Positions 1-9,719 are shown, numbered from the stretch's first letter. The stretch: DNA of 64,000 bases from Sphingobium sp. Z007 (GCF_900013425.1 NZ_FBXK01000005.1:806001-870000); one strand, 5' to 3'. The notes: a model not told the origin generated them from the sequence alone. Translations and numbers: made by a program.

Positions 1-1
1 C

Positions 2-976
2 TATAGCAGCGTCCCGCGCCAGGATGTGTCGCTGCTCGACGGCGTGAAGGCCAAGCTCAAGGGCAAGGCGGAGGTCGTCCACGCCCAGGGCGTCTTCATC
101 ACCCAGAGCGAGGACCGCTCGGTCGATGAAGTGCTGCTGGCGGACCCGGAAAAGAATCGCCAGTTGATCGCCCAAGCGGTCGAAGTGGCTAAGACCGCCG
201 ATGTCATCATCCTTGCGATCGGCGACACCGAACAGACCAGCCGCGAAGGCTTCGCCAGGAACCATCTGGGCGACCGCACCAGCCTGGACCTGCTGGGCGA
301 GCAAAACGCCCTGTTCGAAGCAATGAAAGCGACCGGCAAGCTCGTCATCGTCTGCGCGATCAACGGCCGCCCGCCTAGCTATCCAACCGTGGTCGAGGGC
401 GCCAACGCGCTGCTCGAATGCTGGTATCCGGGGCAGGAGGGCGGCACCGCCATGGCCGACATTCTGTTCGGGGACGTCAATCCGGGCGCCAAGCTACCCG
501 TCACCGTCGCGCGCGACGCGGGGCAGATCCCGATCTTCTACAACCGCAAGCCCAGCGCCCGGCGCGGCTATGTGTTCGAGGATGTCTCGCCGCTTTTCCC
601 CTTCGGATTTGGCCTGAGCTACACGCAGTTCACCTTTGGAAAACCAAGACTTTCCGCGCTGCGCATAGGTGTGGGTGGAACCGTCACGGTCGAGGTCGAT
701 GTGCGCAACACGGGCGACAGGGCAGGGGACGAGGTCGTCCAGCTCTACGTCCATGACCAGACTGCCAGCGTCACCCGCCCAATCCAGGAATTGAAGGGCT
801 TCGAACGCATCGCCCTCGCGCCGGGCGAAACCAAGACCGTGCGCCTGACGCTTGGCCCCGATGCCTTCACCCTCTGGAATCTGGAGATGGAGGAGGTGGT
901 CGAACCCGGCCTCTTCGACATCATGGTCGGGCCGAACAGCCAGGCCGTCCAGACCATTACGCTCGAAATCATCTGA
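2..976 (+). CDS. Glycoside hydrolase family 3 enzyme, C-terminal part (beta-glucosidase/beta-xylosidase type), cut by window edge
   Basis: The reading frame is open from the first bases of the window, so the gene begins upstream; the GTG at 26 is only an internal codon. About 325 residues are present. They cover the GH3 C-terminal alpha/beta sandwich, with the [10 protein letters not shown] stretch and the [10 protein letters not shown] segment typical of GH3 xylosidase/glucosidase enzymes, and then a fibronectin type III-like domain over roughly the last 100 residues. The N-terminal TIM barrel that carries the nucleophile lies outside the window, so substrate cannot be judged from catalytic residues. 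The gene ends 14 bp before manD and leads a uronate operon. This context suggests it trims xylo- or gluco-oligosaccharides released from a uronate-bearing polymer; that role is inferred. Confidence 0.88.
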   Translation, partial: YSSVPRQDVSLLDGVKAKLKGKAEVVHAQGVFITQSEDRSVDEVLLADPEKNRQLIAQAVEVAKTADVIILAIGDTEQTSREGFARNHLGDRTSLDLLGEQNALFEAMKATGKLVIVCAINGRPPSYPTVVEGANALLECWYPGQEGGTAMADILFGDVNPGAKLPVTVARDAGQIPIFYNRKPSARRGYVFEDVSPLFPFGFGLSYTQFTFGKPRLSALRIGVGGTVTVEVDVRNTGDRAGDEVVQLYVHDQTASVTRPIQELKGFERIALAPGETKTVRLTLGPDAFTLWNLEMEEVVEPGLFDIMVGPNSQAVQTITLEII

Positions 977-990
977 ACAGGACCGCCACC

Positions 991-2202
991 ATGCCCAAGA
1001 TTATTGATGCTAAGGTCATCGTCACCTCCCCCGGCCGCAACTTCGTCACGTTGAAAATCATCACCGAAGACGGCGTCTATGGCCTGGGCGACGCGACGCT
1101 CAACGGTCGCGAACTGTCGGTCGCCAGCTATCTGCAGGACCATGTCGTGCCCTGCCTGATCGGGCGGGACGCGCACCGGATCGAGGATATCTGGCAATAT
1201 CTCTACAAGGGCGCCTATTGGCGGCGCGGCCCCGTTACCATGTCGGCCATCGCCGCCGTCGACACCGCGCTCTGGGACATCAAGGGCAAGCTGGCGGGCC
1301 TGCCGGTTTATCAGCTGCTGGGCGGCGCGAGCCGGGAAAGCGTCATGGTCTATGGCCATGCCAACGGCACCAGCATCGAGGATACGGTCGCCGTCGCGCT
1401 CGATTATCAGCGACAGGGCTATAAGGCGATCCGCATCCAGTGCGGCGTGCCCGGCATGGGATCGACCTATGGCGTGTCGAAGGACAGATATTTCTACGAA
1501 CCCGCCGATGCCGACTTGCCCACCGAAAATGTCTGGAACACCAGCAAATATCTGCGCGTCGTGCCTGAATTGTTCAAGGCCGCGCGTGAGGCGCTGGGCT
1601 GGGACGTGCATCTGCTGCACGACATCCACCACCGCCTGACCCCGATCGAGGCCGGGCGCCTGGGCAAGGATCTGGAACCCTATCGCCCCTTCTGGCTGGA
1701 AGATGCGACGCCAGCCGAAAATCAGGAAGCTTTCAAGCTGATCCGCCAGCACACTACCACGCCGCTCGCTGTGGGCGAAATCTTCAACTCGATCCACGAT
1801 TGCCGCGAACTGATTGAAAACCAACTGATCGACTATATCCGCGCCACCGTGGTCCATGCCGGCGGCATCAGCCACCTGCGCAAGATCGCGAACCTTGCCG
1901 ACCTCTATCAGGTCCGCACCGGCTGCCACGGCGCGACCGACCTGTCGCCGGTCTGCATGGCCGCGGCGCTGCATTTCGACCTGTCAGTGCCCAATTTCGG
2001 CGTGCAGGAATATATGCGCCACACGCCCGAAACCGACGCGGTATTCCCCCACGCCTATACGTTCGCGGACGGCGCGATGCATCCGGGCGAAGCGCCGGGC
2101 CTGGGCGTGGATATCGACGAGGAACTGGCCGCCAAGTACGAATATAATCGCGCCTTCCTGCCGGTGAACCGGCTGGAAGACGGCACGATGTTCAACTGGT
2201 GA
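991..2202 (+). CDS. manD: D-mannonate dehydratase, enolase superfamily (ManD type)
   Basis: The 403-residue protein dehydrates D-mannonate to 2-keto-3-deoxygluconate, the common step of glucuronate catabolism. Its N-terminus ([18 protein letters not shown]) and overall length match the enolase-superfamily ManD group characterised in Novosphingobium, not the unrelated UxuA. Metal ligands are visible at Asp211 (in LHDIHH), Glu237 (in FWLEDAT) and Glu263 (in AVGEIF). The catalytic Tyr160 and His213 are also in the expected places, one residue offset from the Novosphingobium numbering as I recall it. It sits between the GH3 gene and a hexuronate permease with almost no intergenic space, so it is very likely cotranscribed. 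Some ManD homologues have low activity, but the full uronate operon here supports a true catabolic role. Confidence 0.93.
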   Translation: MPKIIDAKVIVTSPGRNFVTLKIITEDGVYGLGDATLNGRELSVASYLQDHVVPCLIGRDAHRIEDIWQYLYKGAYWRRGPVTMSAIAAVDTALWDIKGKLAGLPVYQLLGGASRESVMVYGHANGTSIEDTVAVALDYQRQGYKAIRIQCGVPGMGSTYGVSKDRYFYEPADADLPTENVWNTSKYLRVVPELFKAAREALGWDVHLLHDIHHRLTPIEAGRLGKDLEPYRPFWLEDATPAENQEAFKLIRQHTTTPLAVGEIFNSIHDCRELIENQLIDYIRATVVHAGGISHLRKIANLADLYQVRTGCHGATDLSPVCMAAALHFDLSVPNFGVQEYMRHTPETDAVFPHAYTFADGAMHPGEAPGLGVDIDEELAAKYEYNRAFLPVNRLEDGTMFNW

Positions 2203-2207
2203 TCGGG

Positions 2208-3491
2208 ATGACGCAGGCGATTCCCAAGCCCTCAGGCAAAGTCCGCTGGATCGTCTGCGGCCTGCTCTTTGCGGCGGTGGTCCTCTCCTATGTCGACCGC
2301 CTCGTCCTGCCGACATTGAAGCCCGATCTCCAGGCCCGCTATGGCTGGAGTGAGCGCGGCTATGCCGATCTCGCCATCTGGTTTCAGGCGGGCTACGGCA
2401 TTTCCTATGTCTTTTTCGGCCGCCTGATCGACCGGATCGGCGCGCGGGCAGGCTATGCGCTGGCGGTGACGCTGTGGACGCTGGGCCATGTCGCGCACAT
2501 CTTCTTCACCTCGACCGCAGGAATGTTGATCGCCCGCATCCCGCTGGCGATCGGGGAGGCAGGGACATTCCCGGCCGCCATCGCCGCGACCAATGAATGG
2601 TTCCCTAAGAAGGAGCGCGCGCTCGCGATCGGCATCTTCAACGCCGGGTCCAATGTTGGCGCGATCCTGACGCCGCTGCTGGTGCCGATCATCGCGGTGA
2701 CGCTGGGCTGGCGCTGGGCCTTCATCCTCACCGGTCTGCTGACCGTCCTGTGGCTGACCGCATGGCTGACCTTCTACCGCCGCCCGCGTGAGAAGAAGGG
2801 TCTATCGGCCGAGGAACTGGCCTGGATCGAAACCGATCCTGTCGAAGAAAAACGCCCCGTCAAATGGGCCACCCTGTTCCGCCATCGCCAGACCTGGGCC
2901 TATATGGCGGGCCGCTTCCTGATCGATCCGGTCTGGTGGACCTTCCTCTTCTGGCTGCCCGACTTCTTCAACAAACAATATGGCGTCAAGATGCTGGACT
3001 TCGGTCCGCCGCTGATCGCTGTCTATCTGCTAGCCGATGTCGGATCGGTCGCGGGCGGCTGGGCGTCGTCGCGCTTCATGGGCCGGGGCTGGAGCCTCAA
3101 CCGGTCGCGCAAGAGCGCCATGTTCCTGGCTGCGCTGTGCGCCGTGCCGATCGCCTTTGCGGCCAATGCGCCCTCCATGTGGGTGGCGGTCGGCCTCATC
3201 GGCCTCGCTTGCGCCGGGCATCAGGGCTTTTCCGCCAATCTCTATGCGCTGCCGGGCGACGTCTTTCCCCGCTGGATGGCGGGATCGGTCGTCGGTCTTG
3301 GCGGCCTGTCCGGCGCGATCGGCGGCATGATGATGGCCAAATTCGCGGGCGTCATTCTGGAAACCATCGGCAGCTACGGCCCGATCTTCGCGGTCGCCTC
3401 CTGCGCCTATCTGGTCGCGCTCGGCGTGATCCACCTCCTCCTGCCCCGCTACCAGCCGGTGCTCGCTCCTCTCCCCGGAAACCCTGCATGA
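2208..3491 (+). CDS. exuT: MFS transporter, hexuronate permease (ExuT-like)
   Basis: The protein is a twelve-helix major facilitator of about 427 residues in the anion:cation symporter group that includes ExuT. It has the SYVDRLVLPTLKPDL start, the FGRLIDRIGAR loop after helix 2 and the GEAGTFPAAIAATNEWFP helix 4-5 motif of this group. It probably imports glucuronate or galacturonate across the inner membrane. Its first possible codon is a GTG at 2199 that overlaps the manD stop. I prefer the ATG at 2208, which has a GGTGA element just before it. It overlaps uxaC by 4 bp (ATGA), so translation is probably coupled. Substrate is inferred from the neighbours manD, uxaC and the fructuronate reductase gene. 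Confidence 0.88.
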   Translation: MTQAIPKPSGKVRWIVCGLLFAAVVLSYVDRLVLPTLKPDLQARYGWSERGYADLAIWFQAGYGISYVFFGRLIDRIGARAGYALAVTLWTLGHVAHIFFTSTAGMLIARIPLAIGEAGTFPAAIAATNEWFPKKERALAIGIFNAGSNVGAILTPLLVPIIAVTLGWRWAFILTGLLTVLWLTAWLTFYRRPREKKGLSAEELAWIETDPVEEKRPVKWATLFRHRQTWAYMAGRFLIDPVWWTFLFWLPDFFNKQYGVKMLDFGPPLIAVYLLADVGSVAGGWASSRFMGRGWSLNRSRKSAMFLAALCAVPIAFAANAPSMWVAVGLIGLACAGHQGFSANLYALPGDVFPRWMAGSVVGLGGLSGAIGGMMMAKFAGVILETIGSYGPIFAVASCAYLVALGVIHLLLPRYQPVLAPLPGNPA

Positions 3492-4903
3492 CCAAGCCAC
3501 TGCATTTGCACCCTGATCGTTTGTTTCCGTCCGATTCCGCAACGCGCGATATCGCGCGCCGCCTCTATGCGACGGTCAAGGATCTGCCGATCATCAGCCC
3601 GCACGGCCATACCGATCCGCGCTGGTTCGCCTATGACGCGCCTTTCGCCAATCCGGCCGAACTGCTGATCGTGCCCGATCATTATGCATTCCGCATGTTG
3701 ATGAGCCAGGGCGTGACGCTGGACGAACTGGGCGTGCCGACCGTGGACGGCAGCGCGACGGAGAGCGATCCGCGCGCCATCTGGCGGCGCTTTGCCGAGC
3801 GTTATTATCTGTTCCGCGGCACGCCGACGCGCATGTGGATGGACTGGGTCTTTGCCGAGGCGTTCGGCATCGATGTGCAGTTGAGCGTGGAGACGGCCGA
3901 CCATTATTACGACATCATCGACGCCGCGCTGAAAACCCCGGCCTTCCGCCCGCGCGCCCTGTTCGAACGCTATAATATCGAAGTCATAGCCACCACCGAA
4001 GGCCCGCTCGACCCGCTCGACCATCACCGCGCGATCCGGGAGTCCGGTTGGAGCGGCAGGGTCATCACCGCCTATCGCCCGGACCCGGTGATGGACCCCG
4101 ACGATCCGGCCTTCATCGCCAATGTCCAGCGCTTCTGCGCCATGGCGGGCGAGGATGCGGGCAGTTTCGCCGGATATCTGCGCGCCCATGAAAAGCGTCG
4201 CGCCGATTTCCGCGCGGCGGGTGCGACATCGACCGATCACGGCCACCCCAGCGCCTTCACCGCCCATCTGCCGCGCGAAGAGATCGAGGCGCTCTACGCC
4301 AGGGTCACGACCGGTCCTGCCACCGCGCGGGAAGCCGAGCTCTTCCGCGGCCATATGCTCACTGAAATGGCGCGCATGGCGATCTCGGACGGCATGGTCA
4401 TGCAACTGCACCCCGGCGTTCATCGCAACCACAACGAAGCCGTGCTGGCCCGTTTCGGCAAGGACAAGGGCGGCGACATCCCGACCGCAGGCGAGTTCGT
4501 GCAGGCCTTGAAGCCCTTGCTGGACGCCTATGGCAACGACCCGCGCCTGACCCTGATCCTCTTCACCCTGGACGAGGACGTCTATTCCCGCGAACTGGCG
4601 CCGCTGGCGGGCCATTATCCTGCGCTCAAACTGGGGCCACCCTGGTGGTTCCACGACAGCCCGGAAGGGATGCGCCGTTTCCGCGAGCGCACGACCGAAA
4701 CGGCCGGCTTCTACAATATGGTCGGCTTCAACGATGACACGCGCGCCTTCCTGTCGATCCCGGCGCGCCATGACGTAGCCCGCCGCATGGATTGCGCCTG
4801 GCTCGCGCAACTGGTCGCGGAACATCGGCTGGAGGAGGATGAAGCGTTTGAGGTCGCCCGCGCGCTCGCCTATGATCTGGCCAAGGCAGCGTACAAGCTG
4901 TGA
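3488..4903 (+). CDS. uxaC: Uronate isomerase
   Basis: This 471-residue enzyme interconverts glucuronate with fructuronate (and galacturonate with tagaturonate), the first cytoplasmic step of hexuronate breakdown. The translation starts MTKPLHLHPDRLFPSD and soon shows ISPHGHTDP, the HxH metal-binding motif of the UxaC branch of the amidohydrolase superfamily. The later segments MQLHPGVHRNHN and GPPWWFHDS are also typical. Length matches the family. The start at 3488 forms an ATGA overlap with the permease stop; a longer open frame running back to 2864 is just out-of-frame read-through of the permease gene. The stop in turn overlaps the GTG start of the next gene. Confidence 0.94.
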   Translation: MTKPLHLHPDRLFPSDSATRDIARRLYATVKDLPIISPHGHTDPRWFAYDAPFANPAELLIVPDHYAFRMLMSQGVTLDELGVPTVDGSATESDPRAIWRRFAERYYLFRGTPTRMWMDWVFAEAFGIDVQLSVETADHYYDIIDAALKTPAFRPRALFERYNIEVIATTEGPLDPLDHHRAIRESGWSGRVITAYRPDPVMDPDDPAFIANVQRFCAMAGEDAGSFAGYLRAHEKRRADFRAAGATSTDHGHPSAFTAHLPREEIEALYARVTTGPATAREAELFRGHMLTEMARMAISDGMVMQLHPGVHRNHNEAVLARFGKDKGGDIPTAGEFVQALKPLLDAYGNDPRLTLILFTLDEDVYSRELAPLAGHYPALKLGPPWWFHDSPEGMRRFRERTTETAGFYNMVGFNDDTRAFLSIPARHDVARRMDCAWLAQLVAEHRLEEDEAFEVARALAYDLAKAAYKL

Positions 4904-6366
4904 GCCGCCTGTCTTCCACCACGCTGGCGACACTGCCCGCTGATATCATCCGCCCGGCCTATGACCGCGCCGCCGTCACCTGCGGCGTAGTCCATATCGG
5001 CATCGGCGCCTTCCACCGCGCGCATCAGGCGGTGGTGTTTGACGATGCCCTCAACGCCGGCGACATGCGCTGGGGGATTATCGCCGCCTCGCTCCGGTCG
5101 CCCGCCGTGCGGGACCAGATGCAGCCGCAGGACGGCCTCTACACCATGCTGGTGCGTGACGGCTCTCATGAACAGGCCCGCATCATCGGCGCAGTCCAGC
5201 GCGTCATCGTCGCACCGGAAGAGCCGCAGGCGTTGCTCGCCGCGCTGGCGTCTGCCGACACGCATATCGTCACGCTCACCATCACGGAGAAGGGCTATAA
5301 GCTCGACCCGGCGACTGGCGCGCTGATCGAAACCGACCCGCAACTGGCCGCCGACCTTGTCTCGCTCGACAGTCCGCAGACGGCGCCTGGCTATATTGTC
5401 GCGGCGCTGGCCCGTCGCCGCGCAGCGGGACTGCAACCCTTCACCGCGATCAGCTGCGACAATTTACCGCATAATGGCGCGCGGCTTCGGGATGCGGTGC
5501 TGGCGCTGGCCCGCCGCCATGACGCCACCCTGGCCGACTGGATCGCGCAGCATGGGGCTTTTCCTGAAACCATGGTCGATCGCATCGTGCCCGCGACCAC
5601 GGCCGAAGACATCGCCGCGCTAGCAACCCGTCTCGGCGTCGAAGACCAGGCGATGGTAAAAACCGAACCCTTCCTCCAATGGGTGATCGAGGACAAATTC
5701 TGCGGCCCGCGCCCGGATTTTGGCGCAGGCGTCCAACTCACCGCGGCCGTCGCTCCCTGGGAAGAAGCCAAGTTGCGCCTGCTCAACGGCGCACATAGCG
5801 GCATCGCCTATCTGGGCGGCTTGGCCGGCATCGAGCATGTCCACGACGTGCTGACCTTGCCCGAAGCGCGCCATTTTGTGGAGTCGCTTTGGGACGAGGC
5901 GGAAACCACGCTATCGCCCCCGCCCGAACTCGACATCGCCGCCTATCGCCGGGCCCTGATGGCGCGCTTCGACAATCCGACGCTGCGCCACCGCACGCGC
6001 CAGATCGCCATGGATGGATCGCAAAAGCTGCCCCAGCGGCTACTCGCGCCCATTGCCGCGCGGCTCGATGCGGGGCAGAGGATCGACGCGTTGTCGCTGG
6101 CGGTCGCGGCCTGGATACGCTGGCAGGCGGGACGGGACGATAGCGGCACGCGGCATCAGGTGGACGATCCGCTTGCCGCAGCCATGGCGGCGACTTTGGC
6201 CGACAGGCAATCGGCGGCTGGTCGTGTCGCGGCGATGTTGACGTTCGATGCCGTGGTGCCGCCCCCGTTGGCGCGCGATGAACGGCTGCGCGCGTCGTTG
6301 ACTCACTGGCTATCCATTCTCGAAACAGATGGCGCGCAGGCCGCACTCGCCTCTTTTCGCGCATGA
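4900..6366 (+). CDS. uxuB: Mannitol dehydrogenase family oxidoreductase, probable fructuronate reductase
   Basis: The 488-residue protein belongs to the long-chain mannitol/fructuronate dehydrogenase family. It has an N-terminal Rossmann-type region with GVVHIGIGAFHRAHQAV, the mid-protein SCDNLPHNGARLRDAVL signature and the C-terminal helical domain with KLRLLNGAHSGIAYLG. In this operon it most probably reduces D-fructuronate to D-mannonate with NADH, feeding manD. The start is a GTG that overlaps the uxaC stop (GTGA). The family also contains mannitol, arabinitol and altronate oxidoreductases, so the symbol is assigned from context. It is the last gene of the compact catabolic block; the following TonB receptor has its own leader. 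Confidence 0.88.
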   Translation: MSRLSSTTLATLPADIIRPAYDRAAVTCGVVHIGIGAFHRAHQAVVFDDALNAGDMRWGIIAASLRSPAVRDQMQPQDGLYTMLVRDGSHEQARIIGAVQRVIVAPEEPQALLAALASADTHIVTLTITEKGYKLDPATGALIETDPQLAADLVSLDSPQTAPGYIVAALARRRAAGLQPFTAISCDNLPHNGARLRDAVLALARRHDATLADWIAQHGAFPETMVDRIVPATTAEDIAALATRLGVEDQAMVKTEPFLQWVIEDKFCGPRPDFGAGVQLTAAVAPWEEAKLRLLNGAHSGIAYLGGLAGIEHVHDVLTLPEARHFVESLWDEAETTLSPPPELDIAAYRRALMARFDNPTLRHRTRQIAMDGSQKLPQRLLAPIAARLDAGQRIDALSLAVAAWIRWQAGRDDSGTRHQVDDPLAAAMAATLADRQSAAGRVAAMLTFDAVVPPPLARDERLRASLTHWLSILETDGAQAALASFRA

Positions 6367-6411
6367 GCGCATCGCCACCTATACCGTTACCATTTTGCGC
6401 GTTCCGTCATC

Positions 6412-6439
6412 TTGACAAAGTCAAACGCTGGTTTAATTA
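6412..6439 (+). promoter_or_regulatory. Candidate sigma-70 type promoter of the TonB receptor gene
   Basis: A perfect TTGACA (6412-6417) is followed after 16 bp by TAATTA (6434-6439). The -35 box lies inside a perfect inverted repeat, TTGAC-AAA-GTCAA (6412-6424), which could bind a regulator. A LacI-type palindrome starts 9 bp after the -10, where a repressor would block initiation. The start site is inferred, not known. Confidence 0.5.
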
Positions 6440-6447
6440 GGCCATAT

Positions 6448-6461
6448 TGATAGCGCTACCA
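6448..6461. promoter_or_regulatory. LacI-family operator candidate
   Basis: TGATAGCGCTACCA is a near-perfect 14-bp palindrome around AGCGCT. It resembles operators known for LacI-family sugar repressors of Caulobacter and relatives (such as the XylR site, from memory). It lies just after the proposed -10 box and 49 bp before the receptor start codon, as expected for substrate-induced derepression. The cognate repressor is not in the window. Confidence 0.6.
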
Positions 6462-6509
6462 GTTTGCCTACCGGAGAGTCGGAGGCTGCGCTCAGGAGAG
6501 GGTTTGTTC

Positions 6510-9419
6510 ATGACTTCACGCACCCATATGTTTCGTATCGCCCTGTTCGCGGCATCCGCGATCGGTTCGCTCAGCCTTGCCCAGGCCGCGCTGGCGCAGG
6601 ACGCCGCGCCGCAGGCTGATCCCGCAGCGGTTGCCGCACCGCAGGATGGCGAAGTGGCCGACATCGTCGTCACTGGCATCCGCGCCTCGCTGGCGAGTGC
6701 GACCAATGCCAAGAAGGACGCCGTCGCCTTCGGCGACTCGATCTTCGCCGAAGACATCGGCAAGCTCCCCGCCACCAACCTCGCCGAAACGCTCAACCGC
6801 ATGCCCGGCGTGCGCCTCAACCGCGACATCAATGGCGAAGGCACGCAGGTCGCGATCCGCGGCCTTGGCCCCAGCTTCACGCGCGTCCTGATGAACGGTT
6901 CGCAGCTTCAGGTCGCGTCCGATGGCGGCACCAACGGCGGCAGCGCCAACCGCGAAGTCGATCTCGACTTCTTCCCGTCCGAACTCTTCACCCGCCTCGA
7001 TCTGGCCAAGAGCCCGTCGCCCTCGACGCTGGAAGGCGGCATCGCCGGGACCGTTAACCTGCGCAACGCTCGGCCCTTCGACAAGCCGGGCACGCATCTG
7101 ACCGTGGTTGCACAGGGCCAATATACCGACAGCAATGACAAGATTTCGCCGCGCGGCGCGATCGTCGCCAGCCACACTACCGACACGTTCGGCATCCTGC
7201 TGGGCGTCGCAGGCGTCAAGACGAAGACGCGCGTGGATGGCTTTGAATCACTGGGTTGGACTGACGGCAATCTTGGCGCCGGCGATCCGGGCGGCAATAA
7301 TTTCTCCTACGCATCGGTCGTGCCGCGCAATGCCGGTCATGGCCTGGTCGCAGGCCAGCCGGTCGATGTGGTTGCAACATCCGGCCTGACCCGTGACCAG
7401 CTCAGCACCGCGCTGATCCCGCGCCTGGGCCGTCAGGCGCTGACGGAAGGCGATCGCTCGCGCATCTCCGCGCTCGCCTCGGTCGAATGGCGTCCCAGCG
7501 ACGAACTGCACTTCGCCCTGGACGGCATCTGGGCAAAGTCCAAGCGGAACTACGATCGTCTGATTATGAACTGGCAGGTCCGCAATTCCGGTCCCGGCAC
7601 CAGCGCCCAATCGACCGGCGGCATGATCCCGATCGACCTGACCGTCGACGACAATGGCGTCGTCACCAGCGGCACCTTCGCCAATTCATCCTTCTTTCTG
7701 GAAGCCAGCCAGTTCAAGCAGACGACGAAATTCTGGAACATCAACCCCAGCGTCGAATGGAAGCCGGCGGACAATCTGACCGTTAACCTGTCGGCCAACT
7801 GGTCGAAGAGCCGCTTCTTCCGCGAACAGCCGACCTGGGCGTTCCAGACCCGCCCGCAATCGGGCGTGGACGTCTATTTCGACAATACGGGCCAGGGCGA
7901 TTATCCCGCGATCACCACCAATGTCGATCTGAATGATCCCAACAACGGCCTTTGGGAATGGTATCGCCAGAATATCGCGCTGGTGCGCCGCACCACAGAA
8001 ACCAAGGGCGCGCATCTGGACCTGACCTACGGCGACGAGATGTTCAACGTGAAGGTCGGCGCAGCCTATGACCGCGCGCAACGCACCATTCGCGCCTATG
8101 ACAACAGCCCCGCTTATCAGGCGTCGGTCTGCGGCGCAGGGTGCACCGGTGCGACCGGGACCATCCCCACAAGCGCCATCCCGCAATATCTCAGCCCTGG
8201 ATCGACCGGCAATTTCGGGCATCTGGCCAGCGGCAACATCGGCTTCACCAACTATATCCGGCCCGATTTCGACGCGATCAAGCAGGCGACCAATTATGCC
8301 AGCTTCCGCGACGGCGCGCCGGAAACCCGCGGCGCCGTGACGGGCGGCGCGACTGGCGACATGGACGAAAAGGTCTTGGGCGCCTATTTTGAAGTCAACG
8401 GCGTCACCGCGATCGCCGGGCGTGACCTGCATATCAATGCGGGTATGCGCTACGCCCATACGGATCAGGAAGTCATCGGCCCCAGCCAGGTCGGCACCGC
8501 GATCATCGACATCACGTCGCGGTCCAAATATGAAAACTTCCTGCCGTCGATCAACCTGACCTATGATGTCGCCGACAATCTGAAGCTGCGTGCGTCGGCA
8601 TCGCGCACCATGACCCGCCCGGATGCGGGGCAGATTCTGCCCGGCATCACTTTCTCCGATCCGTCGGCGTTGCTGGCCAGTGCCGGCAACCCGGACCTCA
8701 AGCCCTACACGTCCGACAATTATGACCTGGGTGGGGAATTCTACACTGGCGGCATCGGCTATATCGGCGTGTCCCTGTTCATGAAGAACATCACTGGCTT
8801 TACCGTTACCCAGTCGCAGGAGGTGACATTCGGCTCGCTGAATATCCCCTATGACAGCCTGCTGTCGACCCAGCAGAATGCCCTGACCGACCGTTCGCTT
8901 CAGACTGGCGTGCCGATTGCGGCGCTGCCGATCACGGTGAACCGTCCGATCAACCTGAGCGATCTCAAGATCAAGGGCCTGGAAGCCACCTGGGTTCAGC
9001 CGCTCGATTTCCTGGTCAAGGGCCTGGGCTTCTCGGCCAACGGCACCTATCTGGATCAGTCGTCGTCGTCCGGCCTGGTCGCAACCGGCGTATCGAAATA
9101 TTCCTACAATCTTCAGGGCTTCTACGAAAATGGCGGTCTTTCCGTCAGCCTGAACTATGTCTGGAACGACGATGCGATCGCGCTCAACGGGCCGCAAAAC
9201 GGCATCCAGAACGCCAATCTCCGGTCCGAAGCCCGCGGCCAATTCGACGCGTCGGTGGGCTATCAGCTGCCCTTCTTCAACAAGGCGCTGCGCCTGACGG
9301 TCGATGCGCTCAACATCACGAACGAGCCGATCCGCACCAATTTCGAATATGATAATGCGCCCTATTCGGTCTATTATCCTGGCCGCACGATCATGGCCGG
9401 CATCCGGGCCAATTTCTGA
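6510..9419 (+). CDS. TonB-dependent outer-membrane receptor (Caulobacter/Xanthomonas carbohydrate type)
   Basis: The mature start is most likely the ATG at 6510, giving about 969 residues with a signal peptide ending near LAQAALAQ-D. A plug domain follows: DIVVTGIRASL is the TonB-box-like segment, then the IGKLPATNLAETLNRMPGVRLNRD plug core and IRGLGPSFTRVLMNG. The remainder is a 22-strand barrel ending in an aromatic-Phe C-terminus (AGIRANF), required for outer-membrane insertion. The pattern matches the large TonB receptor subfamily used for plant-polymer oligosaccharides in Sphingomonadales and Caulobacterales. Placed directly behind the hexuronate operon and a LacI-type operator, it probably imports uronate-containing oligosaccharides. 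The ligand is inferred. Confidence 0.9.
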   Translation: MTSRTHMFRIALFAASAIGSLSLAQAALAQDAAPQADPAAVAAPQDGEVADIVVTGIRASLASATNAKKDAVAFGDSIFAEDIGKLPATNLAETLNRMPGVRLNRDINGEGTQVAIRGLGPSFTRVLMNGSQLQVASDGGTNGGSANREVDLDFFPSELFTRLDLAKSPSPSTLEGGIAGTVNLRNARPFDKPGTHLTVVAQGQYTDSNDKISPRGAIVASHTTDTFGILLGVAGVKTKTRVDGFESLGWTDGNLGAGDPGGNNFSYASVVPRNAGHGLVAGQPVDVVATSGLTRDQLSTALIPRLGRQALTEGDRSRISALASVEWRPSDELHFALDGIWAKSKRNYDRLIMNWQVRNSGPGTSAQSTGGMIPIDLTVDDNGVVTSGTFANSSFFLEASQFKQTTKFWNINPSVEWKPADNLTVNLSANWSKSRFFREQPTWAFQTRPQSGVDVYFDNTGQGDYPAITTNVDLNDPNNGLWEWYRQNIALVRRTTETKGAHLDLTYGDEMFNVKVGAAYDRAQRTIRAYDNSPAYQASVCGAGCTGATGTIPTSAIPQYLSPGSTGNFGHLASGNIGFTNYIRPDFDAIKQATNYASFRDGAPETRGAVTGGATGDMDEKVLGAYFEVNGVTAIAGRDLHINAGMRYAHTDQEVIGPSQVGTAIIDITSRSKYENFLPSINLTYDVADNLKLRASASRTMTRPDAGQILPGITFSDPSALLASAGNPDLKPYTSDNYDLGGEFYTGGIGYIGVSLFMKNITGFTVTQSQEVTFGSLNIPYDSLLSTQQNALTDRSLQTGVPIAALPITVNRPINLSDLKIKGLEATWVQPLDFLVKGLGFSANGTYLDQSSSSGLVATGVSKYSYNLQGFYENGGLSVSLNYVWNDDAIALNGPQNGIQNANLRSEARGQFDASVGYQLPFFNKALRLTVDALNITNEPIRTNFEYDNAPYSVYYPGRTIMAGIRANF

Positions 9420-9442
9420 TCCTCCCCCAAGGACACCTCACA

Positions 9443-9470
9443 GGGTCGGCGGCAACGCCGGCCCTTTTTC
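9443..9470 (+). terminator. Rho-independent terminator of the TonB receptor gene
   Basis: A 9-bp stem (9443-9451 with 9456-9464, one G-T pair) closes a GCAA loop and is followed by TTTTTC. It begins 24 bp after the receptor stop codon. Confidence 0.85.
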
Positions 9471-9535
9471 TTGGGCGCAGCCGTTCTCCACGGAATTGGC
9501 GATCCAGAGGCCGGACCATGTCGACTTTGCCCTAT

Positions 9536-9719
9536 CAATGTAGGATTTTCTTTGCTCTACCAACGACATGTCCGCCCTCGCAAACGATGCGCAACCGCCG
9601 CGGCTTGGGCCTGGCCCTGGCGTAGCGTCGGTGTGACTTTGGCGTGACCTGTCGATGGCTTATGTGGGGCTTTGCAGGGACTATTGCGGCGAAAAGCCCG
9701 ACAACGGTGTGAACTTCGG
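9536..9719. repeat. Two-block intergenic element, copy 1
   Basis: The block CAATGTAGGATTTTCT (9536-9551) and the block ACGGTGTGAACTTCGG (9704-9719) both recur, in the same order and orientation, at 59460-59475 and 59681-59696. Similarity continues a little past block 1 (TCTA-C after 4 bases). In both places the second block lies about 70-75 bp upstream of a start codon, here that of the SGNH hydrolase. The intervening sequences differ. I do not recognise the element; it could be a shared regulatory region or the ends of a small mobile repeat. The remaining gap from 9471 shows no gene. Confidence 0.6.

Noticed and set aside
2864..4903. A 679-codon plus-strand frame apparently fusing a permease-region protein to uronate isomerase
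   Set aside because: Its first ~208 codons are the out-of-frame reading of the permease gene. The real uxaC starts at 3488 with a 4-bp overlap.
7686..9242. A 518-codon minus-strand frame inside the TonB receptor gene
   Set aside because: Shadow of a well-supported receptor; no start region or motif.
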